NCBI GenBank assembly: GCA_964057225.1
Contig: CAXKVF010000072.1
Coordinates: 62,001 to 126,000, forward strand
Direction of reading: 5' to 3'
Origin: Auanema rhodensis
Taxonomy: Eukaryota; Nematoda; Chromadorea; Rhabditida; Rhabditidae
DNA length: 64,000 nt
How positions within the stretch are numbered: the stretch's first letter is position 1; each line of letters opens with the position of its first letter. The notes beneath the pieces are model-generated. The model saw only the letters and a list, made by a program, of their open reading frames with translations, searched no databases and was not told the origin of the DNA. Positions 25,739-41,229 of this stretch are shown here, piece after piece. Both the position numbers and the translations under genes were made by a program.

Positions 25739-26442
25739 CGTGAAGCGAGTTACATACCAAGTGCACATCACGTGTACATTTAATTAGCATAAATTGAAGT
25801 TCACGTAAATTTCAAAGTCATAGTTACCATGCACCAATATCAATAAAAATCTGTTTTTAGACTAATATGGACATGGGGAATCTAATTTTGAAAACCGCAT
25901 CTCTTTATCTTTCACGTGAAGCGAGTTACATATCAAGTGCACATCACGTGTACATTTAATTAGCATAAATTAAAGTTCACGTAAATTTCAAAGTCATGGT
26001 TACCATTAACCAATATCAATAAAAATTTGTTTTTAGACTAATATGGACATGGGGAATCTAATTTTGAAAACCGCATCTCTTTATCTTTCACGTGAAGCGA
26101 GTTACATACCAAGTGCACATCACGTGTACATTTAATTAGCATAAATTAAAGTTCACGTAAATTTCAAAGTCATGGTTACCATGCACCAATATCAATAAAA
26201 ATTTGTTTTTAGACTAATATGGACATGGGGAATCTAATTTTGAAAACCGCATCTCTTTATCTTTCACGTGAAGCGAGTTACATACCAAGTGCACATCACG
26301 TGTACATTTAATTAGCATAAATTAAAGTTCACGTAAATTTCAAAGTCATGGTTACCATGAACCAATATCAATAAAAATTTGTTTTTAGACTAATATGGAC
26401 ATGGGGAATCTAATTTTGAAAACCGCATCTCTTTATCTTTCA
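25739..26442. repeat. Four-monomer block, copy 2
   Basis: Second copy of 24683-25386, with the rare A-to-G at 25796. The two units between the copies carry T149G (25387-25562) and G132T with C163T (25563-25738), so the local period is six monomers. Confidence 0.82.
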
Positions 26443-28375
26443 CGTGAAGCGAGTTACATACCAAGTGCACATCACGTGTACATTTAATTAGCATAAATTA
26501 AAGTTCACGTAAATTTCAAAGTCATGGTTACCATGCACCAAAATCAATAAAAATTTGTTTTTAGACTAATATGGACATGGGGAATCTAATTTTGAAAACC
26601 GCATCTCTTTATCTTCCACGTGAAGCGAGTTACATACCAAGTGCACATCACGTGTACATTTAATTAGCATAAATTAAAGTTCACGTAAATTTCAAAGTCA
26701 TGGTTACCATGCACCAATATCAATAAAAATTTGTTTTTAGACTAATATGGACATGGGGAATCTAATTTTGAAAACCGCATCTCTTTATCTTTCACGTGAA
26801 GCGAGTTACATACCAAGTGCACATCACGTGCACATTTAATTAGCATAAATTAAAGTTCACGTAAATTTCAAAGTCATGGTTACCATGCACCAATATCAAT
26901 AAAAATTTGTTTTTAGACTAATATGGACATGGGGAATCTAATGTTGAAAACCGCATCTCTTCATCTTTCACGTGAAGCGAGTTACATACCAAGTGCACAT
27001 CACGTGTACATTTAATTAGCATAAATTAAAGTTCACGTAAATTTCAAAGTCATGGTTACCATGAACCAATATCAATAAAAATTTGTTTTTAGACTAATAT
27101 GTAAATGGGGAATCTAATTTTGAAAACCGCATCTCTTTATCTTTCACGTGAAGCGAGTTACATACCAAGTGCACATCACGTGTACAATTAATTAGCATAA
27201 ATTAAAGTTCACGTAAATTTCAAAGTCATGGTTACCATGAACCAATATCAATAAAAATTTGTTTTTAGACTAATATGGACATGGGGAATCTAATTTTGAA
27301 AACCGCATTTCTTTATCTTTCACGTGAAGCGAGTTACATATCAAGTGCACATCACGTGTACATTTAATTAGCATAAATTAAAGTTCACGTAAATTTCAAA
27401 GTCATGGTTACCATGAACCAATATCAATAAAAATTTGTTTTTAGACTAATATGGACATGGGGAATCAAATTTTGAAAACCGCATCTCTTTATCTTTCACG
27501 TGAAGCGAGTTACATACCAAGTGCACATCACGTGTACATTTAATTAGCATAAATTAAAGTTCACGTAAATTTCAAAGTCATGGTTACCATGCACCAATAT
27601 CAATAAAAATTTGTTTTTAGACTAATATGGACATGGGGAATCTAATTTTGAAAACCGCATCTCTTTATCTTTCACGTGAAGCGAGTTACATACCAAGTGC
27701 ACATCACGTGTACATTTAATTAGCATAAATTAAAGTTCACGTAAATTTCAAAGTCATGGTTACCATGAACCAATATCAATAAAAATTTGTTTTTAGACTA
27801 ATATGGACATGGGGAATCTAGTTTTGAAAACCGCATCTCTTTATCTTTCACGTGAAGCGAGTTACATACCAAGTGCACATCACGTGTACATTTAATTAGC
27901 ATAAATTAAAGTTCACGTAAATTTCAAAGTCATGGTTACCATGCACCAAAATCAATAAAAATTTGTTTTTAGACTAATATGGACATGGGGAATCTAATTT
28001 TGAAAACCGCATCTCTTTATCTTCCACGTGAAGCGAGTTACATACCAAGTGCACATCACGTGTACATTTAATTAGCATAAATTAAAGTTCACGTAAATTT
28101 CAAAGTCATGGTTACCATGCACCAATATCAATAAAAATTTGTTTTTAGACTAATATGGACATGGGGAATCTAATTTTGAAAACCGCATCTCTTTATCTTT
28201 CACGTGAAGCGAGTTACATACCAAGTGCACATCACGTGCACATTTAATTAGCATAAATTAAAGTTCACGTAAATTTCAAAGTCATGGTTACCATGCACCA
28301 ATATCAATAAAAATTTGTTTTTAGACTAATATGGACATGGGGAATCTAATTTTGAAAACCGCATCTCTTTATCTT
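26443..28375. repeat. Eight-unit period marked by a T-to-A change at monomer position 100
   Basis: Monomers with CACCAAAATC instead of CACCAATATC occur here at 26542 and 27950, exactly 1,408 bp (eight units) apart. Each is followed by a C94 unit and then by a unit with T37C (GTGCACA). After that unit the two copies diverge. The same T-to-A mark recurs near 48724, 56121 and 57001. Confidence 0.7.
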
Positions 28376-30139
28376 CCACGTGAAGCGAGTTACATACCAA
28401 GTGCACATCACGTGCACATTTAATTAGCATAAATTAAAGTTCACGTAAATTTCAAAGTCATGGTTACCATGCACCAATATCAATAAAAATCTGTTTTTAG
28501 ACTAATATGGACATGGGGAATCAAAATTTTGAAAACCGCATCTCTTTATCTTTCACGTGAAGCGAGTTACATACCAAGTGCACATCACGTGTACATTTAA
28601 TTAGCATAAATTAAAGTTCACGTAAATTTCAAAGTCATTGTTACCATGCACCAATATCAATAAAAATTTGTTTTTAGACTAATATGGACATGGGGAATCT
28701 AATTTTGAAAACCGCATCTCTTTATCTTTCACGTGAAGCGAGTTACATATCAAGTGCACATCACGTGTACATTTAATTAGCATAAATTAAAGTTCACGTA
28801 AATTTCAAAGTCATGGTTACCATTAACCAATATCAATAAAAATTTGTTTTTAGACTAATATGGACATGGGGAATCTAATTTTGAAAACCGCATCTCTTTA
28901 TCTTTCACGTGAAGCGAGTTACATACCAAGTGCACATCACGTGTACATTTAATTAGCATAAATTAAAGTTCACGTAAATTTCAAAGTCATGGTTACCATG
29001 CACCAATATCAATAAAAATTTGTTTTTAGACTAATATGGACATGGGGAATCTAATTTTGAAAACCGCATCTCTTTATCTTTCACGTGAAGCGAGTTACAT
29101 ACCAAGTGCACATCACGTGTACATTTAATTAGCATAAATTAAAGTTCACGTAAATTTCAAAGTCATGGTTACCATGCACCAATATCAATAAAAATTTGTT
29201 TTTAGACTAATATGAACATGGGGAATCTAATTTTGAAAACCGCATCTCTTTATCTTTCACGTGAAGCGAGTTACATACCAAGTGCACATCACGTGTACAT
29301 TTAATTAGCATAAATTAAAGTTCACGTAAATTTCAAAGTCATGGTTACCATGAACCAATATCAATAAAAATTTGTTTTTAGACTAATATGGACATGGGGA
29401 ATCTAATTTTGAAAACCGCATCTCTTTATCTTTCACGTGAAGCGAGTTACATACCAAGTGCACATCACGTGTACATTTAATTAGCATAAATTAAAGTTCA
29501 CGTAAATTTCAAAGTCATGGTTACCATGCACCAATATCAATAAAAATTTGTTTTTAGACTAATATGGACATGGGGAATCTAATTTTGAAAACCGCATCTC
29601 TTTATATTTCACGTGAAGCGAGTTACATACCAAGTGCACATCACGTGTACATTTAATTAGCATAAATTAAAGTTCACGTAAATTTCAAAGTCATGGTTAC
29701 CATTAACCAATATCAATAAAAATTTGTTTTTAGACTAATATGGACATGGGGAATCTAATTTTGAAAACCGCATCTCTTTATCTTTCACGTGAAGCGAGTT
29801 ACATACCAAGTGCACATCACGTGTACATTTAATTAGCATAAATTAAAGTTCACGTAAATTTCAAAGTCATGGTTACCATGCACCAATATCAATAAAAATT
29901 TGTTTTTAGACTAATATGGACATGGGGAATCTAATTTTGAAAACCGCATCTCTTTATCTTTCACGTGAAGCGAGTTACATACCAAGTGCACATCACGTGT
30001 ACATTTAATTAGCATAAATTAAAGTTCACGTAAATTTCAAAGTCATGGTTACCATGCACCAATATCAATAAAAATTTGTTTTTAGACTAATATGGACATG
30101 GGGAATCTAATTTTGAAAACCGCATCTCTTTATCTTTCA

Positions 30140-33100
30140 CGTGAAGCGAGTTACATACCAAGTGCACATCACGTGTACATTTAATTAGCATAAATTAAAG
30201 TTCACGTAAATTTCAAAGTCATGGTTACCATGAACCAATATCAATAAAAATTTGTTTTTAGACTAATATGGACATGGGGAATCAAATTTTGAAAACCGCA
30301 TCTCTTTATCTTTCACGTGAAGCGAGTTACATACCAAGTGCACATCACGTGTACATTTAATTAGCATAAATTAAAGTTCACGTAAATTTCAAAGTCATGG
30401 TTACCATGAACCAATATCAATAAAAATTTGTTTTTAGACTAATATGGACATGGGGAATCTAATTTTGAAAACCGCATCTCTTTATCTTTCACGTGAAGCG
30501 AGTTACATACCAAGTGCACATCACGTGTACATTTAATTAGCATAAATTAAAGTTCACGTAAATTTCAAAGTCATGGTTACCATGCACCAATATCAATAAA
30601 AATTTGTTTTTAGACTAATATGGACATGGGGAATCTAATTTTGAAAACCGCATCTCTTTATATTTCACGTGAAGCGAGTTACATACCAAGTGCACATCAC
30701 GTGTACATTTAATTAGCATAAATTAAAGTTCACGTAAATTTCAAAGTCATGGTTACCATGAACCAATATCAATAAAAATTTGTTTTTAGACTAATATGGA
30801 CATGGGGAATCTAATTTTGAAAACCGCATCTCTTTATATTTCACGTGAAGCGAGTTACATACCAAGTGCACATCACGTGTACATTTAATTAGCATAAATT
30901 AAAGTTCACGTAAATTTCAAAGTCATGGTTACCATGAACCAATATCAATAAAAATTTGTTTTTAGACTAATATGGACATGGGGAATCTAATTTTGAAAAC
31001 CGCATCTCTTTATCTTTCACGTGAAGCGAGTTACATACCAAGTGCACATCACGTGTACATTTAATTAGCATAAATTAAAGTTCACGTAAATTTCAAAGTC
31101 ATGGTTACCATGAACCAATATCAATAAAAATTTGTTTTTAGACTAATATGGACATGGGGAATCTAATTTTGAAAACCGCATCTCTTTATCTTTCACGTGA
31201 AGCGAGTTACATACCAAGTGCACATCACGTGTACATTTAATTAGCATAAATTAAAGTTCACGTAAATTTCAAAGTCATGGTTACCATGCACCAATATCAA
31301 TAAAAATTTGTTTTTAGACTAATATGGACATGGGGAATCTAATTTTGAAAACCGCATCTCTTTATATTTCACGTGAAGCGAGTTACATACCAAGTGCACA
31401 TCACGTGTACATTTAATTAGCATAAATTAAAGTTCACGTAAATTTCAAAGTCATGGTTACCATGAACCAATATCAATAAAAATTTGTTTTTAGACTAATA
31501 TGGACATGGGGAATCTAATTTTGAAAACCGCATCTCTTTATCTTTCACGTGAAGCGAGTTACATACCAAGTGCACATCACGTGTACATTTAATTAGCATA
31601 AATTAAAGTTCACGTAAATTTCAAAGTCATGGTTACCATGCACCAATATCAATAAAAATTTGTTTTTAGACTAATATGGACATGGGAAATCTAATTTTGA
31701 AAACCGCATCTCTTTATCTTCCACGTGAAGCGAGTTACATACCAAGTGCACATCACGTGTACATTTAATTAGCATAAATTAAAGTTCACGTAAATTTCAA
31801 AGTCATGGTTACCATGAACCAATATTAATAAAAATTTGTTTTTAGACTAATATGTACATGGGGAATCTAATTTTGAAAACCGCATCTCTTTATCTTTCAC
31901 ATGAAGCGAGTTACATACCAAGTGCACATCACGTGTACATTTAATTAGCATAAATTAAAGTTCACGTAAATTTCAAAGTCATGGTTACCATGCACCAATA
32001 TCAATAAAAATCTGTTTTTAGACTAATATGGACATGGGGAATCAAAATTTTGAAAACCGCATCTCTTTATCTTTCACGTGAAGCGAGTTACATACCAAGT
32101 GCACATCACGTGTACATTTAATTAGCATAAATTAAAGTTCACGTAAATTTCAAAGTCATTGTTACCATGCACCAATATCAATAAAAATTTGTTTTTAGAC
32201 TAATATGGACATGGGGAATCTAATTTTGAAAACCGCATCTCTTTATCTTTCACGTGAAGCGAGTTACATATCAAGTGCACATCACGTGTACATTTAATTA
32301 GCATAAATTAAAGTTCACGTAAATTTCAAAGTCATGGTTACCATTAACCAATATCAATAAAAATTTGTTTTTAGACTAATATGGACATGGGGAATCTAAT
32401 TTTGAAAACCGCATCTCTTTATCTTTCACGTGAAGCGAGTTACATACCAAGTGCACATCACGTGTACATTTAATTAGCATAAATTAAAGTTCACGTAAAT
32501 TTCAAAGTCATGGTTACCATGCACCAATATCAATAAAAATTTGTTTTTAGACTAATATGGACATGGGGAATCTAATTTTGAAAACCGCATCTCTTTATCT
32601 TTCACGTGAAGCGAGTTACATACCAAGTGCACATCACGTGTACATTTAATTAGCATAAATTAAAGTTCACGTAAATTTCAAAGTCATGGTTACCATGCAC
32701 CAATATCAATAAAAATTTGTTTTTAGACTAATATGGACATGGGGAATCTAATTTTGAAAACCGCATCTCTTTATCTTTCACGTGAAGCGAGTTACATATC
32801 AAGTGCACATCACGTGTACACTTAATTAGCATAAATTAAAGTTCACGTAAATTTCAAAGTCATGGTTACCATTAACCAATATCAATAAAAATTTGTTTTT
32901 AGACTAATATGGACATGGGGAATCTAATTTTGAAAACCGCATCTCTTTATCTTTCACGTGAAGCGAGTTACATACCAAGTGCACATCACGTGTACATTTA
33001 ATTAGCATAAATTAAAGTTCACGTAAATTTCAAAGTCATGGTTACCATGCACCAATATCAATAAAAATTTGTTTTTAGACTAATATGGACATGGGGAATC

Positions 33101-34540
33101 TAATTTTGAAAACCGCATCTCTTTATCTTTCACGTGAAGCGAGTTACATACCAAGTGCACATCACGTGTACATTTAATTAGCATAAATTAAAGTTCACGT
33201 AAATTTCAAAGTCATGGTTACCATGAACCAATATCAATAAAAATTTGTTTTTAGACTAATATGGACATGGGGAATCTAATTTTGAAAACCGCATCTCTTT
33301 ATCTTTCACGTGAAGCGAGTTACATACCAAGTGCACATCACGTGTACATTTAATTAGCATAAATTAAAGTTCACGTAAATTTCAAAGTCATGGTTACCAT
33401 GCACCAATATCAATAAAAATTTGTTTTTAGACTAATATGGACATGGGGAATCTAATTTTGAAAACCGCATCTCTTTATCTTTCACGTGAAGCGAGTTACA
33501 TACCAAGTGCACATCACGTGTACATTTAATTAGCATAAATTAAAGTTCACGTAAATTTCAAAGTCATGGTTACCATGAACCAATATCAATAAAAATTTGT
33601 TTTTAGACTAATATGGACATGGGGAATCTAATTTTGAAAACCGCATCTCTTTATCTTTCACGTGAAGCGAGTTACATACCAAGTGCACATCACGTGTACA
33701 TTTAATTAGCATAAATTAAAGTTCACGTAAATTTCAAAGTCATGGTTACCATGCACCAATATCAATAAAAATTTGTTTTTAGACTAATATGGACATGGGG
33801 AATCTAATTTTGAAAACCGCATCTCTTTATCTTGCACGTGAAGCGAGTTACATACCAAGTGCACATCACGTGTACATTTAATTAGCATAAATTAAAGTTC
33901 ACGTAAATTTCAAAGTCATGGTTACCATGAACCAATATCAATAAAAATTTGTTTTTAGACTAATATGTACATGGGGAATCTAATTTTGAAAACCGCATTT
34001 CTTTATCTTTCACGTGAAGCGAGTTACATACCAAGTGCACATCACGTGTACATTTAATTAGCATAAATTAAAGTTCACGTAAATTTCAAAGTCATGGTTA
34101 CCATGCACCAATATCAATAAAAATCTGTTTTTAGACTAATATGGACATGGGGAATCTAATTTTGAAAACCGCATCTCTTTATCTTTCACGTGAAGCGAGT
34201 TACATACCAAGTGCACATCACGTGTACATTTAATTAGCATAAATTAAAGTTCACGTAAATTTCAAAGTCATGGTTACCATGCACCAATATCAATAAAAAT
34301 TTGTTTTTAGACTAATATGGACATGGGGAATCTAATTTTGAAAACCGCATCTCTTTATCTTTCACGTGAAGCGAGTTACATATCAAGTGCACATCACGTG
34401 TACATTTAATTAGCATAAATTAAAGTTCACGTAAATTTCAAAGTCATGGTTACCATTAACCAATATCAATAAAAATTTGTTTTTAGACTAATATGGACAT
34501 GGGGAATCTAATTTTGAAAACCGCATCTCTTTATCTTTCA
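30140..34540. repeat. Macro-repeat copy 1: 25 monomers, 4,401 bp
   Basis: This segment is directly followed by a longer copy of itself at 34541-39469. Both start with an A94/T145A unit and share, in order, two neighbouring C171A units, a third C171A unit, G140A with T174C, a unit with G132T, a rare CpG loss (CACATGAAG at 31899-31907), T113C with the +1 insertion at 32040, CATTGTTACC, C19T with G93T, the rare T-to-C at 32821, T174G near 33834, G132T with C163T, T113C, and a closing C19T/G93T unit. Confidence 0.88.
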
Positions 34541-37500
34541 CGTGAAGCGAGTTACATACCAAGTGCACATCACGTGTACATTTAATTAGCATAAATTAAA
34601 GTTCACGTAAATTTCAAAGTCATGGTTACCATGAACCAATATCAATAAAAATTTGTTTTTAGACTAATATGGACATGGGGAATCAAATTTTGAAAACCGC
34701 ATCTCTTTATCTTTCACGTGAAGCGAGTTACATACCAAGTGCACATCACGTGTACATTTAATTAGCATAAATTAAAGTTCACGTAAATTTCAAAGTCATG
34801 GTTACCATGAACCAATATCAATAAAAATTTGTTTTTAGACTAATATGGACATGGGGAATCTAATTTTGAAAACCGCATCTCTTTATCTTTCACGTGAAGC
34901 GAGTTACATACCAAGTGCACATCACGTGTACATTTAATTAGCATAAATTAAAGTTCACGTAAATTTCAAAGTCATGGTTACCATGCACCAATATCAATAA
35001 AAATTTGTTTTTAGACTAATATGGACATGGGGAATCTAATTTTGAAAACCGCATCTCTTTATATTTCACGTGAAGCGAGTTACATACCAAGTGCACATCA
35101 CGTGTACATTTAATTAGCATAAATTAAAGTTCACGTAAATTTCAAAGTCATGGTTACCATGAACCAATATCAATAAAAATTTGTTTTTAGACTAATATGG
35201 ACATGGGGAATCTAATTTTGAAAACCGCATCTCTTTATATTTCACGTGAAGCGAGTTACATACCAAGTGCACATCACGTGTACATTTAATTAGCATAAAT
35301 TAAAGTTCACGTAAATTTCAAAGTCATGGTTACCATGAACCAATATCAATAAAAATTTGTTTTTAGACTAATATGGACATGGGGAATCTAATTTTGAAAA
35401 CCGCATCTCTTTATCTTTCACGTGAAGCGAGTTACATACCAAGTGCACATCACGTGTACATTTAATTAGCATAAATTAAAGTTCACGTAAATTTCAAAGT
35501 CATGGTTACCATGAACCAATATCAATAAAAATTTGTTTTTAGACTAATATGGACATGGGGAATCTAATTTTGAAAACCGCATCTCTTTATCTTTCACGTG
35601 AAGCGAGTTACATACCAAGTGCACATCACGTGTACATTTAATTAGCATAAATTAAAGTTCACGTAAATTTCAAAGTCATGGTTACCATGCACCAATATCA
35701 ATAAAAATTTGTTTTTAGACTAATATGGACATGGGGAATCTAATTTTGAAAACCGCATCTCTTTATATTTCACGTGAAGCGAGTTACATACCAAGTGCAC
35801 ATCACGTGTACATTTAATTAGCATAAATTAAAGTTCACGTAATTTTCAAAGTCATGGTTACCATGAACCAATATCAATAAAAATTTGTTTTTAGACTAAT
35901 ATGGACATGGGGAATCTAATTTTGAAAACCGCATCTCTTTATCTTTCACGTGAAGCGAGTTACATACCAAGTGCACATCACGTGTACATTTAATTAGCAT
36001 AAATTAAAGTTCACGTAAATTTCAAAGTCATGGTTACCATGAACCAATATCAATAAAAATTTGTTTTTAGACTAATATGGACATAGGGAATCTAATTTTG
36101 AAAACCGCATCTCTTTATCTTTCACGTGAAGCGAGTTACATACCAAGTGCACATCACGTGTACATTTAATTAGCATAAATTAAAGTTCACGTAAATTTCA
36201 AAGTCATGGTTACCATGAACCAATATCAATAAAAATTTGTTTTTAGACTAATATGGACATGGGGAATCTAATTTTGAAAACCGCTTCTCTTTATCTTTCA
36301 CGTGAAGCGAGTTACATACCAAGTGCACATCACGTGTACATTTAATTAGCATAAATTAAAGTTCACGTAAATTTCAAAGTCATGGTTACCATGAACCAAT
36401 ATCAATAAAAATTTGTTTTTAGACTAATATGGACATGGGAAATCTAATTTTGAAAACCGCATCTCTTTATCTTCCACGTGAAGCGAGTTACATACCAAGT
36501 GCACATCACGTGTACATTTAATTAGCATAAATTAAAGTTCACGTAAATTTCAAAGTCATGGTTACCATGAACCAATATTAATAAAAATTTGTTTTTAGAC
36601 TAATATGTACATGGGGAATCTAATTTTGAAAACCGCATCTCTTTATCTTTCACATGAAGCGAGTTACATACCAAGTGCACATCACGTGTACATTTAATTA
36701 GCATAAATTAAAGTTCACGTAAATTTCAAAGTCATGGTTACCATGCACCAATATCAATAAAAATCTGTTTTTAGACTAATATGGACATGGGGAATCAAAA
36801 TTTTGAAAACCGCATCTCTTTATCTTTCACGTGAAGCGAGTTACATACCAAGTGCACATCACGTGTACATTTAATTAGCATAAATTAAAGTTCACGTAAA
36901 TTTCAAAGTCATTGTTACCATGCACCAATATCAATAAAAATTTGTTTTTAGACTAATATGGACATGGGGAATCTAATTTTGAAAACCGCATCTCTTTATC
37001 TTTCACGTGAAGCGAGTTACATATCAAGTGCACATCACGTGTACATTTAATTAGCATAAATTAAAGTTCACGTAAATTTCAAAGTCATGGTTACCATTAA
37101 CCAATATCAATAAAAATTTGTTTTTAGACTAATATGGACATGGGGAATCTAATTTTGAAAACCGCATCTCTTTATCTTTCACGTGAAGCGAGTTACATAC
37201 CAAGTGCACATCACGTGTACATTTAATTAGCATAAATTAAAGTTCACGTAAATTTCAAAGTCATGGTTACCATGCACCAATATCAATAAAAATTTGTTTT
37301 TAGACTAATATGGACATGGGGAATCTAATTTTGAAAACCGCATCTCTTTATCTTTCACGTGAAGCGAGTTACATACCAAGTGCACATCACGTGTACATTT
37401 AATTAGCATAAATTAAAGTTCACGTAAATTTCAAAGTCATGGTTACCATTAACCAATATCAATAAAAATTTGTTTTTAGACTAATATGGACATGGGGAAT

Positions 37501-39469
37501 CTAATTTTGAAAACCGCATCTCTTTATCTTTCACGTGAAGCGAGTTACATACCAAGTGCACATCACGTGTACATTTAATTAGCATAAATTAAAGTTCACG
37601 TAAATTTCAAAGTCATGGTTACCATGCACCAATATCAATAAAAATTTGTTTTTAGACTAATATGGACATGGGGAATCTAATTTTGAAAACCGCATCTCTT
37701 TATCTTTCACGTGAAGCGAGTTACATATCAAGTGCACATCACGTGTACACTTAATTAGCATAAATTAAAGTTCACGTAAATTTCAAAGTCATGGTTACCA
37801 TTAACCAATATCAATAAAAATTTGTTTTTAGACTAATATGGACATGGGAAATCTAATTTTGAAAACCGCATCTCTTTATCTTTCACGTGAAGCGAGTTAC
37901 ATACCAAGTGCACATCACGTGTACATTTAATTAGCATAAATTAAAGTTCACGTAAATTTCAAAGTCATGGTTACCATGCACCAATATCAATAAAAATTTG
38001 TTTTTAGACTAATATGGACATGGGGAATCTAATTTTGAAAACCGCATCTCTTTATCTTTCACGTGAAGCGAGTTACATACCAAGTGCACATCACGTGTAC
38101 ATTTAATTAGCATAAATTAAAGTTCACGTAAATTTCAAAGTCATGGTTACCATGAACCAATATCAATAAAAATTTGTTTTTAGACTAATATGGACATGGG
38201 GAATCTAATTTTGAAAACCGCATCTCTTTATCTTTCACGTGAAGCGAGTTACATACCAAGTGCACATCACGTGTACATTTAATTAGCATAAATTAAAGTT
38301 CACGTAAATTTCAAAGTCATGGTTACCATGCACCAATATCAATAAAAATTTGTTTTTAGACTAATATGGACATGGGGAATCTAATTTTGAAAACCGCATC
38401 TCTTTATCTTTCACGTGAAGCGAGTTACATACCAAGTGCACATCACGTGTACATTTAATTAGCATAAATTAAAGTTCACGTAAATTTCAAAGTCATGGTT
38501 ACCATGAACCAATATCAATAAAAATTTGTTTTTAGACTAATATGGACATGGGGAATCTAATTTTGAAAACCGCATCTCTTTATCTTTCACGTGAAGCGAG
38601 TTACATACCAAGTGCACATCACGTGTACATTTAATTAGCATAAATTAAAGTTCACGTAAATTTCAAAGTCATGGTTACCATGCACCAATATCAATAAAAA
38701 TTTGTTTTTAGACTAATATGGACATGGGGAATCTAATTTTGAAAACCGCATCTCTTTATCTTGCACGTGAAGCGAGTTACATACCAAGTGCACATCACGT
38801 GTACATTTAATTAGCATAAATTAAAGTTCACGTAAATTTCAAAGTCATGGTTACCATGAACCAATATCAATAAAAATTTGTTTTTAGACTAATATGTACA
38901 TGGGGAATCTAATTTTGAAAACCGCATTTCTTTATCTTTCACGTGAAGCGAGTTACATACCAAGTGCACATCACGTGTACATTTAATTAGCATAAATTAA
39001 AGTTCACGTAAATTTCAAAGTCATGGTTACCATGCACCAATATCAATAAAAATCTGTTTTTAGACTAATATGGACATGGGGAATCTAATTTTGAAAACCG
39101 CATCTCTTTATCTTTCACGTGAAGCGAGTTACATACCAAGTGCACATCACGTGTACATTTAATTAGCATAAATTAAAGTTCACGTAAATTTCAAAGTCAT
39201 GGTTACCATGCACCAATATCAATAAAAATTTGTTTTTAGACTAATATGGACATGGGGAATCTAATTTTGAAAACCGCATCTCTTTATCTTTCACGTGAAG
39301 CGAGTTACATATCAAGTGCACATCACGTGTACATTTAATTAGCATAAATTAAAGTTCACGTAAATTTCAAAGTCATGGTTACCATTAACCAATATCAATA
39401 AAAATTTGTTTTTAGACTAATATGGACATGGGGAATCTAATTTTGAAAACCGCATCTCTTTATCTTTCA
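34541..39469. repeat. Macro-repeat copy 2: 28 monomers, 4,929 bp
   Basis: Direct tandem copy of 30140-34540 with three extra monomers. Offset from copy 1 is 4,401 bp at the left end, 4,753 bp at the CpG-loss unit and the +1 insertion (36793), and 4,929 bp from the T-to-C mark (37750) to the end. So two units were gained in about 35.8-36.4 kb, where there are private changes (AATTTTC near 35842, ACATAGGG near 36085, CGCTTCTC near 36285), and one near 37.2-37.5 kb. No other length differences were seen. Confidence 0.86.
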
Positions 39470-41229
39470 CGTGAAGCGAGTTACATACCAAGTGCACATC
39501 ACGTGTACATTTAATTAGCATAAATTAAAGTTCACGTAAATTTCAAAGTCATGGTTACCATGCACCAATATCAATAAAAATTTGTTTTTAGACTAATATG
39601 GACATGGGGAATCTAATTTTGAAAACCGCATCTCTTTATCTTTCACGTGAAGCGAGTTACATACCAAGTGCACATCACGTGTACATTTAATTAGCATAAA
39701 TTAAAGTTCACGTAAATTTCAAAGTCATGGTTACCATGAACCAATATCAATAAAAATTTGTTTTTAGACTAATATGGACATGGGGAATCTAATTTTGAAA
39801 ACCGCATCTCTTTATCTTTCACGTGAAGCGAGTTACATACCAAGTGCACATCACGTGTACATTTAATTAGCATAAATTAAAGTTCACGTAAATTTCAAAG
39901 TCATGGTTACCATGAACCAATATCAATAAAAATTTGTTTTTAGACTAATATGGACATGGGGAATCTAATTTTGAAAACCGCATCTCTTTATCTTTCACGT
40001 GAAGCGAGTTACATACCAAGTGCACATCACGTGTACATTTAATTAGCATAAATTAAAGTTCACGTAAATTTCAAAGTCATGGTTACCATGCACCAATATC
40101 AATAAAAATTTGTTTTTAGACTAATATGGACATGGGGAATCTAATTTTGAAAACCGCATCTCTTTATCTTGCACGTGAAGCGAGTTACATACCAAGTGCA
40201 CATCACGTGTACATTTAATTAGCATAAATTAAAGTTCACGTAAATTTCAAAGTCATGGTTACCATGAACCAATATCAATAAAAATTTGTTTTTAGACTAA
40301 TATGTACATGGGGAATCTAATTTTGAAAACCGCATTTCTTTATCTTTCACGTGAAGCGAGTTACATACCAAGTGCACATCACGTGTACATTTAATTAGCA
40401 TAAATTAAAGTTCACGTAAATTTCAAAGTCATGGTTACCATGCACCAATATCAATAAAAATTTGTTTTTAGACTAATATGTACATGGGGAATCTAATTTT
40501 GAAAACCGCATTTCTTTATCTTTCACGTGAAGCGAGTTACATACCAAGTGCACATCACGTGCACATTTATTTAGCATAAATTAAAGTTCACGTAAATTTC
40601 AAAGTCATGGTTACCATGCACCAATATCAATAAAAATTTGTTTTTAGACTAATATGGACATGGGGAATCTAATGTTGAAAACCGCATCTCTTTATCTTTC
40701 ACGTGAAGCGAGTTACATACCAAGTGCACATCACGTGTACATTTAATTAGCATAAATTAAAGTTCACGTAAATTTCAAAGTCATGGTTACCATGAACCAA
40801 TATCAATAAAAATTTGTTTTTAGACTAATATGTACATGGGGAATCTAATTTTGAAAACCGCATCTCTTTATCTTTCACGTGAAGCGAGTTACATATCAAG
40901 TGCACATCACGTGTACATTTAATTAGCATAAATTAAAGTTCACGTAAATTTCAAAGTCATGGTTACCATTAACCAATATCAATAAAAATTTGTTTTTAGA
41001 CTAATATGGACATGGGGAATCTAATTTTGAGAACCGCATCTCTTTATCTTTCACGTGAAGCGAGTTACATACCAAGTGCACATCACGTGTACATTTAATT
41101 AGCATAAATTAAAGTTCACGTAAATTTCAAAGTCATGGTTACCATGCACCAATATCAATAAAAATTTGTTTTTAGACTAATATGGACATGGGGAATCTAA
41201 TTTTGAAAACCGCATCTCTTTATCTTTCA

